A stretch of 34,877 bases of DNA, taken from the NCBI GenBank assembly GCA_000310025.1, contig FN648677.1:42623-77499 (forward strand), written 5' to 3'. Within the stretch, counting starts at the first letter, position 1, and each line of letters begins with the position of its first letter. A program made the position numbers and the translations under genes. Under the pieces are notes generated by a model. That model ran no database searches. It was given only the letters and a program-made list of their open reading frames with translations, and was not told where the DNA came from. Of this stretch, positions 19,884 to 28,106 are shown piece by piece. This DNA comes from Ectocarpus siliculosus. Lineage: Eukaryota > Sar > Phaeophyceae > Ectocarpales > Ectocarpaceae.

Positions 19884-20339
19884 GGTAGTCCATGGTGCTC
19901 CATGGAGCACCCAAACGTTTGTCCATGGTGCACCATGAACATTCCCATGAACATGTCCACGTCTTTGTCCATGGTGCTCCATGGTGCTCCATCAAAATAA
20001 CTAAAAGAAAAGTTAACCATTCAAGTGCTCCATGGTGCTCCATGGTGCTCCATTGTGCTCCATGGGAAAAGTGTGAAACATTTTACAAATCGAGTGCTCC
20101 AGCGTGCTCCATGGTGCTCCATGGTGCTTCATGGGAAGAGTGTAAAACATTTTACAAATCAAGTTCTCCATGGTGCTCCATAGTGCTCCATGGGAAGAGC
20201 GTGAAACATTATACAAGTCAAGTGCTCCAGCGTGCTCCAGCGTGCTCCATGGTGCTCCATGGCGCTCCGTGAGTAGACTGTGAAACATTATTCGAATGAA
20301 GTGCTCCATGGTGCTCCATGGTGCCCCACGGGAAAAGTG
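19884..20339. repeat. CCATGG minisatellite, left part
   Basis: Tandem 10-mers of the form GTGCTCCATG are grouped in twos to fours and separated by a conserved spacer (GTGTGAAACATTTTACAAAT and variants). This gives higher-order units of about 60-80 bases. GGTGCTCCATGGAGCACC at 19894-19911 is a perfect 18-bp palindrome. The array breaks off exactly at the copia insertion and resumes at 27024. Open frames on both strands (GAPW, MVLHGAP-like) are by-products of the repeat. Confidence 0.9.
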
Positions 20340-20530
20340 TGTTTGGGGTGCTCAGCAGGATACTGATCTACGGGGCCTCCGGGGGTGACGTGGATGATGT
20401 TTGTGTATGATGGACATGATACTTGCGGGGCCCCTCGTGCCTCCGCCGTGCATGCCACTCTCTAATCAACCAAGGTCTTGAGTCAACCTTCTCTCTCTTT
20501 CGGCCTCTGACGGGCTACCGCACCCAAACA
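20340..20530 (+). repeat. 5' LTR of the plus-strand copia element
   Basis: 191 bp starting TGTTTGGGGTGC and ending CGCACCCAAACA. Preceded by AAGTG. Pairs with 26833-27023. Confidence 0.96.
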
Positions 20531-20769
20531 CAATATATGGGGCCTGGTGTTGGTGGTGGGTATTGGCGTCTGAGCTGTGTGAGCCGGGTCAACGGAGCGG
20601 TCGACACATTCCTTCTATATTTCTTCAAGCTGGGATCGCGGCCAACGGGGGCGAGGACAGCAGCATTGTGTAGCTGGTGCGGTGGCCATTGCGGGGACCG
20701 GGACAGCAGGGTTTATAGCTGGGACAGCACTTCGAGGCTGGGACAGCAGGTTTAGGGTTTTAGTTAGAT
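20531..20769 (+). promoter_or_regulatory. Leader with GGGACAGC hairpin repeats
   Basis: Begins CAATATATGGGGCCTGGTG, conserved with the minus-strand element. GCTGGGACAGC stands at 20719-20729 and 20738-20748, with a CCGGGACAGC variant at 20699-20708. The self-complementary GCTG/CAGC arms with a GGA loop could act in RNA packaging or dimerisation; that is inference. No standard initiator-tRNA primer site was seen. Confidence 0.5.
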
Positions 20770-22338
20770 ATGTCGGATGGTGGGGATACGGAGGATATTG
20801 CAGCTGTGCGCGCGAGGCTGGATGAGACGCTGCGAGCTATAGAGGCTGCTAAGGGTGAGACGGCGGAGGTTCGGGCAGCACAGCAGCAGTCGGCGGGTGC
20901 ACCTGCCGGCAGCTCAGGAGGCGACGGTCTAGTTGCTACTGGAGGGGCTCCATCTGCATCGGTGGGGCCGACGGGGCCAGGTGGGGTGAGTCACGGTGGT
21001 GGTACTAGTGTGCCGGGTTTGCCTTTGGGAGGTACCATTGTCAGAACTCCTGTGCCTAGACTCCCGTCAAGTTGCACCGCCGACGCTTTTCTTAGTTGGC
21101 GGAGACGGTTCCGGGTCTACGCGGACAACCATGATCTCCTGCATACCATCGCCGGCAATGCTGAGGTTCCCGTTGTGAGCTGTCAAGACGTCGGATACCT
21201 GACTCGCCAGTTCGGCTCAAAGCTTGTTGGTGAGCACAAGAGGATGTGGGGTTTTATCTTGGAGACAGCGGTGGGGGCCCCATTTGAGAACACCCTGTAC
21301 TCTTACCATTCCGTGGCCGATGCGTGGAGGATGATGGAGGATTGGTTTTTGCCGAACCACCCAGCCGATTGTCAGCTTCTTGTCGCCGAGCTTGACAACA
21401 TCACAATGGAGGATGATGAGGACCCAAAGGTGTTCTTTTCGCGCGTTGCACAGCTTGAGACCAAGTTGCGGGCTGTGGGCATTGTCAAGAGTGAGCTGGA
21501 GGTTGTGCAGATTCTCATCCGTCAACTCCCTGCACGCTATGATGTCGAGAAGTGCAGTAGCCTTTCCAAGCGTGATCTAACCCGCGCTGAGCTGCAGGAC
21601 GTCGTGCGTGGTCGGTATGCTACGCTCAAGGCTAGCGAGCTGAGGTCGGCGGCTGTGACACCGGCGGTTTCCGCCAACCCGCATGCTCTTGTTGTTGGCC
21701 GTGGTTTTGGGCACGGCGGCAACGGGGGGGGCGGGGGGGGCGGAGGCCAACGGCGGAATGGTAACAGCGGCGACGGCCGCGGGCAATATTGGTCCTCTGG
21801 GGGAGCTGTTGCCCAACAGCAGCAGCAACCGCGGCAACAGCAACAGCCGCAGTCGCAGATGCAACAGTACCGACAGCCGCAGCAGCCGCAGCGGCTAATG
21901 CAACAACCGTACCAACAACCGCTGCAGCAGATGCGACAGCAACAGCCGTACCAACAGCAGTCGCAGATGCAGCCGTACCGGCAGCCGCCACAGCAGCAGC
22001 GGCAGCAGCAGCAGTCCGCTATGATCGGGGTTGGCGGGATCTACGATTGCGGTAGTAACGCCGTGTACTACCAGCCGGAGTCACCACCTCCGCCCGGCGC
22101 GCCGATGGGTACAGTGCACCGATGCATGCGGTGTGGGAGACACGGCCACCACACCGGGCATTGCGCCGCCCCCCGCAGGGTCGAAGGTACGTGCGGCACA
22201 TGCGGCCAATATGGCCACATGTGGCGCAATTGTGCCAAACGTAACCGGCACCCACCTCAACGTCGTCACTTCTGCTGGTGCTGTCGATCCGGAGTACGCG
22301 TACGCCACCACGGATGCATCGGCCGCCCCATATCGTGA
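20770..22338 (+). CDS. gag: Gag polyprotein with two CCHC knuckles
   Basis: The frame runs 522 codons from the first ATG after the leader. Residues 1-45 are acidic and helical. Residues about 95-300 (PSSCTADAFLSWRRRF, SVADAWRMMEDWF, ELEVVQILIRQLP) have the layout of the copia Gag domain (UBN2-like). A Gly-rich and then long Gln/Pro-rich region (about 320-425) leads to knuckles CMRCGRHGHHTGHC (452-465) and CGTCGQYGHMWRNC (475-488), which bind the element RNA in virus-like particles. The last ~30 residues of this frame are probably spurious. Homology to the minus-strand element continues in another phase right after the second knuckle, so a small indel lies near 22240. Confidence 0.85.
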   Translation: MSDGGDTEDIAAVRARLDETLRAIEAAKGETAEVRAAQQQSAGAPAGSSGGDGLVATGGAPSASVGPTGPGGVSHGGGTSVPGLPLGGTIVRTPVPRLPSSCTADAFLSWRRRFRVYADNHDLLHTIAGNAEVPVVSCQDVGYLTRQFGSKLVGEHKRMWGFILETAVGAPFENTLYSYHSVADAWRMMEDWFLPNHPADCQLLVAELDNITMEDDEDPKVFFSRVAQLETKLRAVGIVKSELEVVQILIRQLPARYDVEKCSSLSKRDLTRAELQDVVRGRYATLKASELRSAAVTPAVSANPHALVVGRGFGHGGNGGGGGGGGQRRNGNSGDGRGQYWSSGGAVAQQQQQPRQQQQPQSQMQQYRQPQQPQRLMQQPYQQPLQQMRQQQPYQQQSQMQPYRQPPQQQRQQQQSAMIGVGGIYDCGSNAVYYQPESPPPPGAPMGTVHRCMRCGRHGHHTGHCAAPRRVEGTCGTCGQYGHMWRNCAKRNRHPPQRRHFCWCCRSGVRVRHHGCIGRPIS

Positions 22339-22966
22339 TATCCCGGCGGCCGATGGGATGTACTACAGTGACGCCATGGTGGCCGGTGGCGGTGGTGGCG
22401 GCGGCAGCGGCGGTGACCGCAGCGGTAGTGGGGGCGGCGTTGGCAATGGGGCGATCGTACAGCAGCAGGTTGTGACACCGGCCGAGCCCTTCTTTGAGTT
22501 TGTCGACATTTTCCACGGCGGCGGTGGCGTGGACGGTGGCGATGACGGATTGCAGCCCAACGGTGCCATGGCGACAAGTGACTCAGCGGGAGCGGTTCCT
22601 GAGGCGCTTGGCGGCGACGGCGAGGTTACCTTTGGTGGCGGTCTCTTCGCGATGCACCTTGTCTGTTCCGTCTCCTCATCCCCCCCTGCGCGCGAAATAT
22701 CCAACCTTTTCCCGCATCGCCCGGGTTCCACAGTCTTCCTCGGAGACTGTGGCGCCGTGGTCCACGTGGTCCCTTCCGGAGAAAGGGTGTACAACAGGCG
22801 TCCACCGCGCCCGGAGGAGCGGCTACTCATGCTTGGCGACGGCAAGCTTATCCCGGTAGAGTTCTTCGGTGATTTGGATATGATTTTCCATTGCCATGAG
22901 GATGTGCGTGTTACGCTGAAGAATGTTGGCGTGGTACCGGACTTGGCGCAGATGTTCTGTCGCTGA
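22238..22966 (+). pseudogene. Linker and aspartic protease region of Pol
   Basis: The second phase is open from 22031, but its meaningful part starts after the Gag knuckles. A Gly-rich linker shared with the minus-strand element (IVQQQVV, FVDIFHGGGGVDGGDDG) precedes a copia protease domain: STVFLGDCGAVVHVVPSGE, LLMLGDGKLIPVEFFGDL, VTLKNVGVVPDLAQ. The active-site triad position reads D-C-G-A (22745-22756) instead of the usual D-S/T-G-A. The frame stops at 22966, while homology continues in the first phase (LSLNQIQERHEI from about 22957), so a one-base indel near 22950 separates protease from integrase. A host gene with this fold is very unlikely given position and neighbours. Confidence 0.75.
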
Positions 22967-24660
22967 ACCAGATCCAGGAACGTCATGAGATCAAGCTCAA
23001 CCGGCATGGGGCATCGATTTGGGGGGGGCTAGTGCAATTCACCAAATTCCCGCACGGAAATTACATCCAGGGGACTCGCGTCGATCCCCTACCTCACCAC
23101 GTCAAATCCCCCGCGTTGGTCGCGGCGATGCTATGGCCTGGCCTGCAGTCTAGTATCAACTACAACGATCTTCACTGCTCCCTCGGCCATGCCAACTCCA
23201 ACACCGTATACGAGACCGCTAAGCAGATGGGCATCAAGGTGACCGGCACTCCGGAGTACTGTGATGGATGTGCGGAGTCGAAGGCGATCCAGCGCTCGGT
23301 CCCCAAGGTCATCTCCCCTTCCCGCCGGACGACGCAGCCTCTTGAACGTGTCGCCATGGACCTAGCCGGTCCTTTCGGCTCATCCAGCGGTGGTGCCAAG
23401 TACTTGATGCAGATCTTGGACCACCACACCAACTACGGCTGGAATTTCTTCTTGCGGGAGAAGAGCGGCGCAAACGTCGTGGGCACGTTCCGTGCGTGGT
23501 ACGCCTCCATCAAGGCTCTCTTGGCTACTCACGGGGAGCTGGGCTGTGTTTTGACCGACAACGGTACCAAGTGGGTCAACGAGGAGTTTCGGGGACTGCT
23601 GGCGGAACTGAACGTTACGCGGGAGCTCACGGCGGTCGACGGGCCCAAGAGCAACGGTCGTGTGGAGCGTAGGATCGCTCTAGTCATGGAGGGAGGCAAG
23701 GCTGGGTTTCTGGAATACCCGAAGCTTTTCCCAAGAGTTCCGTACCCGACCAAGGCGCTGTCCTTCCGGGCCATCTGGCCCGAGGCTTTCGCGTGGATGA
23801 ACGATTCTTTGAACATCGCTGCTGAGGTGAGCAAGGAAGACAAGCGGTGCCCCGAGGTTAAGCTGTACGGCAACAGGAGGATCAGGGTGGCGCTGCCGTT
23901 CATGATGCCCGGCTTCCGCCACCGTCACCGCCCGTCCAAGATGCACAGCAAGGGGGAGCGGTGCTTCTACCTGAATTCAGGCCACGATCATTCCTCGGCG
24001 ACGCACAAAATTCTCACTCAGGCTGGGGTGCCCACGTACTCCGAACACTGTACCTTTCGCTTCAGCAGCGAGGGCTTTCGGGGGGATGGACGTTCTTCGG
24101 GGTCGGTAGGAGGGACGGCCGGGGTCCCTGCGGTGGCGGGAGGAGCGGCGGCATCGGCAGCAGCTCCGGCGGCGACGGTGGCGACCTCTGGCGGCAGCGT
24201 TTTCCCCGCGGCGGCGGCGGGGGGAACGGCCGGGGTCCCCGCAGTGGCGGCAGGAGTGGCGGCATTGGCAGCAGCTCCGGCGGCGGCGCCGCTGGCACCA
24301 GACGGAGCGTGGACAGAGGTGGAGCATGAGGGTGGTACCGGCGTGCGTCGGCAGGGGCAGCAGGGGTTTGTAGCGACGCCCGCCGTTACGAGGTCGCGGG
24401 CGAAGCGAGATGGGCGGGTGCCGGGGATGTTCGCGCTTCTAGCCATGGAGGACGAGATCAAACGGTCCATTGCCGAGCTTCCTTCGCTGGGCGTTTCTGA
24501 GCCAGCCTTGCCGACGGGGCCGGCGTACGACCAGGAGACGCCTGAGACATACGCGGCGGCACACGCGGGGCCACACCCCCACATCTGGACCCACGCCGAA
24601 CACAAGGAGTTTTGCGGGCTGAACGCAGCGGGCACCTTTCAGGAGGTCGGGGCGGAATAG
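22957..24660 (+). pseudogene. Integrase region of Pol
   Basis: Open in phase 1 up to an in-frame TAG (24658-24660). The zinc-binding pre-integrase domain shows LHCSLGHA with two His and EYCDGC with two Cys. The catalytic core has all three acidic residues: MDLAGPF (D at 23359), LTDNGTKW (D at 23557) and NGRVERR (E at 23665). The last two are separated by exactly 35 residues (DD35E). The core inserts the DNA copy into chromosomes. After about 24060 an alanine/glycine-rich spacer with a 37-residue duplication follows (about 24105-24300), shared with the minus-strand element. Broken at both ends: by the frame change near 22950 and by the TAG before RT. Confidence 0.88.
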
Positions 24661-25404
24661 CAACGAAAAACGAACGTCACCTCCTCCAAGTGGGTGTATT
24701 CATGGAAGGTAGACGAGTTTGGGCAGCGTGTGCGTCCTAAAGCTAGGTTGGTGACCCGTGGGTTTGCGCAGCGTGAGGGTGTTGACTTCTTTGAAACTTT
24801 CTCCCCTTGCCCTTCCATCACGAGCATTCGTTTGTTAGCCGCTATTGCCTGTGTGCTGGGTTGGGATACGTGCCATTTCGATGCCGCGCAAGCCTTTGTC
24901 CATTCGGAACTGGATGAGGTTGTGTACATTCGTCTACCCCCTGGGTTCGGCGCGCTTTCCGGTAAGGTCGTTCGGTTGAGACGGAGTCTTTACGGTCTGA
25001 AGCAGGCGTCCCGCACATGGCATCACCACTTGATGCGTGGCATGAAGCGTCTAGGTTTCGAGTCTTGTGCTGCCGATGCGTGTGTGATGCATCTGATCGA
25101 GAGCGGTGTAGTCACCATGGTGGTTGTGATCCACGTAGACGACATCTTTTCTATCGGACGTAAGAGCAGGTGCGACCAGTTTGGTGTAGATCTCAACCGG
25201 TATGTGCCCATCTCCAACCTTGGGGAACTGCGCTGGTATGCGGGTTGCCGGTTTTCTCGTGACACGGCGTTGGGGACGGTGACTATTTCGCAGCAGGCTG
25301 TAGCGGAGAAGATCGTCACCAAGTTCGGTGTGACGACGAACAAAGAGACACCCATGGTCGTTGGTTTGAACCTTGAGCAGTATGACGCCGACGCCCGATG
25401 TTGA
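24661..25404 (+). pseudogene. Reverse transcriptase region of Pol (RVT_2 type)
   Basis: Same phase as integrase but separated by the TAG at 24658. Copia RT landmarks in order: SSKWVYSWKVDEFGQ, KARLVTRGFAQREGVDFFET, the first catalytic Asp in CHFDAAQAF, SLYGLKQASRTWHHHL, and HVDD at 25132-25143 as the catalytic box. The common form of that box in copia is YVDD; His replaces Tyr but both Asp are kept. The frame runs off at 25404; homology resumes in phase 2 from about 25395 (PDVDAPFRSLVGHLMW). Confidence 0.9.
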
Positions 25405-25570
25405 CGCGCCTTTCCGGTCGCTGGTGGGACACTTGATGTGGCTGGCGAATCAGACTCGCCCGGATATTCTCAACGCGGTACGTGCCGTTGCGAGGTATTC
25501 GCACGCGCCGAAGCGATTGCACTGGCAAGCGGCTTTGCATGTCTTGATGTATGTTAGATCCACGAGCAGT
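25395..25570 (+). pseudogene. RT-RNase H connection region of Pol
   Basis: Phase 2 segment with the copia signature APFRSLVGHLMWLANQTRPD, AVRAVARYSHAP and HWQAALHVLMYVR. It is out of phase with both neighbours, which places one indel near 25390 and one near 25560. Phase 1 takes over again as YGITF, then a TAG (25585-25587). Confidence 0.82.
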
Positions 25571-25587
25571 ACGGTATTACTTTTTAG

Positions 25588-26079
25588 AGGGGCATGGTAG
25601 GAGGAGACCACATGGAACTTTTTGTCGATGCGGACTTCGCCAGCAAGGCAACCGGCCGGCGGTCTGTTTCTGGGGCACTAGTGATGTTCGCTGGTGCGTG
25701 TGTAAGGTATCTGTGTAGGACGCAGAAGAGCGTCACCCTGTCTTCGACGGAAGCGGAGTACGTGGCGATGTCTGAGGGGCTGAAGGAGGCTATGTTTCTG
25801 CGGTATCTCTGGAGTTTTATCTTTCCGGACCGTGATGTGGGGTGCACTCCGGTGTGGGAGGACAATGTAGGCGCTATTCACTTGGCAAGTAACCCGGCTA
25901 CGATCCCTAACTCGAAGCACATCGACATTCGCCACCATTTCATCCGTGAGCGTGTCGCGCGGGGCGAGTTCAAGGTAGTCCACGTACGTTCGGACCTACA
26001 ACACGCGGATTTCCTGACTAAACCGCTCCCCAAGGAGGCTTTTTGCGCGCATCGCGACTTTGTGATGAATATTCGTTGA
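25588..26079 (+). pseudogene. RNase H region of Pol
   Basis: Phase 1 to the terminal TGA. Copia RNase H motifs in order: LFVDADFASKATGRRSVSGA, TLSSTEAEYVAMSEGLKEA, VWEDNVGAIHLASNP, KHIDIRHHFIRERV and HADFLTKPLPKEAF. The catalytic acidic residues (D in VDADF, E in STEAEY, D in EDN) are present. The domain degrades the RNA strand during reverse transcription. It is separated from the upstream part by a TAG at 25585. Confidence 0.88.
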
Positions 26080-26821
26080 TTTTGTTCTTTGTGTTTTCAG
26101 CGGGGGGGCCTTTTCCTACGTGATGTGTTTTATTTAGGAATTTATACTGGCCGTTGATTTGCTGTTGTTATGTTTCTGCTCTCTGGTACGTACGATGGAT
26201 GAGGTAGTTCTGCACAAGAATCATGGGGGGGGGATATTGGTATTGTTCCATGATACTAGTCGCAGGTGTTTTATTTGTTATGGATTTGTTTGTTTGGTTC
26301 CTTCGTGTTTGGGATGGATGTTACAGCAGGGGGGGCTGTTGGACTGGTATATTTGTCAAGGAATTGGGTATTGGAGGAAGGATTTGGCATGTTCTCGTAA
26401 GTCATGGTTGAAGCCTTTGTGCTTCCGAAGGTTATTTGAGCTGGTCAATGAGTTGAAACATGAATGCTTATCTGAGGAATTTGTTCTGAGTTAAGTCAGG
26501 ACGTTGGGCACGTTTTCCCGGAGTTACCCGTCCCCTTTCTGACGTGATTCTGATGTAATGTGTATCTTTGCTGGGTATTCTTCCAAGGGTGACTGTTTGT
26601 GTTTTGACTGCTCGAGAATTTGGTAAAGCATTTTTCTCAAGAGGGTGAATTGTTTATTGACAGACCTTTTAGGGGATAGTATTTTGATATCACAAGACTT
26701 TGAAAGCTTTGTACGGCATTGTTATGTTGACGGAGTTGTTTGAAGTGGAATGGTGGATGATTTATCTGCCGTTTTACCTGGTAGTTCGTGAGGTAGGTGT
26801 CGTAGATCGTATCTCGTACAG
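26080..26821 (+). other. 3' noncoding region of the copia element
   Basis: AT-rich compared with gag-pol and without a gene. It is homologous to the start of the minus-strand element's noncoding region. It contains further polypurine-like tracts: CAGCGGGGGGGCC (about 26099-26111), CATGGGGGGGGG (about 26222-26233) and CAGCAGGGGGGCTGTT (about 26325-26340). Confidence 0.75.
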
Positions 26822-26832
26822 AGCAGGGGGGC
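26822..26832 (+). promoter_or_regulatory. Polypurine tract (second-strand primer)
   Basis: AGCAGGGGGGC directly before the 3' LTR, identical to the tract in the minus-strand element. Confidence 0.85.
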
Positions 26833-27023
26833 TGTTTGGGGTGCTCAGCAGGATACTGATCTACGGGGCCTCCGGGGGTTACGTGGATGATGTTTGTGTA
26901 TGATGGACATGATACGTGCGGGGTCCCTCGTGCCTCCGCCGTGCATGCCACTCTCTAATCAACCAAGGTCTTGAGTCAACCTTCTTTCTCTTACGGCCTC
27001 TGACGGGCTACCGCACCCAAACA
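26833..27023 (+). repeat. 3' LTR of the plus-strand copia element
   Basis: 191 bp, about 97% identical to the 5' LTR. Followed by AAGTG, the second copy of the target duplication. Confidence 0.96.
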
Positions 27024-27925
27024 AAGTGTGAAACATTTAACAAATCAAGTGCTCCATGGTGCTCGATGGAGCTCCATGGGAAGAGTGTGAAACATTTTAC
27101 AAATCAAGTGCTGCACCGTGCTCCATTGTGCTCCATGGAGCTCGATGGGAAAAGTGAGTGTCAAACATTTTGCAAATCAAGTGCTCCATGATGCTCCATG
27201 GTGCTCCATGGGAAGCGCGAGAAACGTTTTACAAATCAAGTGCTTCATGGTGCTCCATGGTGCTCCATGGTGCTCCAAGGAAAAGGTATGAAACATTTTA
27301 CAAATCAAGTGGTTCATGGTGCTCCATGTTGCTCAATGGACCTCCATCGGAAAGAAGTAAGTGTGAAACATTTAACAAATAATCAAGTGCTCCATGGAGC
27401 TCCATGGAGCTCCATTTTGCTCCATGGAGCTCCATAGGAAAAGTGTGAAATATTTTGCAAATCAAGGCTCCCTGGTGCTCCATGGAGCTCCATGGGAAGC
27501 GTGTGAAACATTTTACATATCAAGTGTTCCATGGTGCTCCATGGTGCTCCATGGTGCTCGGTGGAGCTCCATGGTAAGAGTGTGAAACATTTTACAAATC
27601 AAGTGCTCCATGGTGTTCCATGGTGCTCCGTAGTGCTCCACGAGAAGGAAATGTTGAAAAAAAATAAAAATCAAGTGCGGCATGGAGCTCCATGGTACTC
27701 GATGGAGCTCCATGAGAAGAGTGTGAAACATTTTACAAATCAAGTGCTCCATGGTGCTCCATGGTGCTCGATGGAGCTCCATGGGAAGAGTGTGAAACAT
27801 TTTACAAATCAAGTGCTCCATGGTGCTCCATGGTGCTCCATGGTGCTCCATGGGAAGTGTAGAAAAAAATTATAAAGTCAAGTGCTCTATTGTGCTTCAT
27901 GGTGCTCTATGGGAAGCGTAGGAAT
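27024..27925. repeat. CCATGG minisatellite, right part
   Basis: Continuation of the array at 19884-20339 with about a dozen higher-order units. Many 10-mers here read GAGCTCCATG, so CCATGGAGCTCCATGG, a perfect 16-bp palindrome, recurs often. Spacers GTGTGAAACATTTTACAAAT are well kept; one A-rich variant lies near 27655-27675. The array decays at about 27900-27925. Confidence 0.9.
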
Positions 27926-28106
27926 ATAGATAACACGTGAGGGCTCAAGGTTGCATAAGCACATCTGCGGGCCTCGAAAGGTGTTGGAATAATTTGGCAC
28001 TACCGTAGCTTCAGCATTAGGTAGTCAGTTTGACTAGTTCAAATATTGTCAATGTCGCTATGTCATGTAGTAGGTAAATTCCGTCTGGTCTGTCATACTC
28101 GGAATA
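27926..28106. other. Unique spacer between two arrays
   Basis: About 180 bases with no repeat or gene recognised, separating the minisatellite from the satellite. Confidence 0.6.

Larger units (their letters stand above)
20340..27023 (+). mobile_element. Full-length Ty1/copia LTR retrotransposon, frame-disrupted
   Basis: This 6,684-bp element has 191-bp LTRs (20340-20530 and 26833-27023) with ends TGTTTGGG/CCCAAACA. The direct target duplication AAGTG lies at 20335-20339 and 27024-27028. Domain order gag, protease, integrase, RT, RNase H is diagnostic of Ty1/copia. The coding path is broken by frame changes near 22240, 22950, 25390 and 25560 and by in-frame TAG codons at 24658 and 25585. The LTRs differ at 5 of 191 positions by my count. 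It sits inside the CCATGG minisatellite, so it is younger than that array. Confidence 0.96.

Noticed and set aside
22230-22340. Programmed gag-pol frameshift
   Set aside because: The related minus-strand element reads through the equivalent point in one phase, so the shift here is better explained by an indel. Other frame changes in the same pol support decay.
19892-27875. Open frames of the MVLHGAPW type on both strands of the minisatellite
   Set aside because: The palindromic CCATGG 10-mers read open in both directions. The peptides are repeats of the DNA unit, not a gene.
19884-27925. CRISPR-like array
   Set aside because: The segments between repeats are themselves conserved repeats, the units vary in length, and the context is eukaryotic with no cas-like genes.
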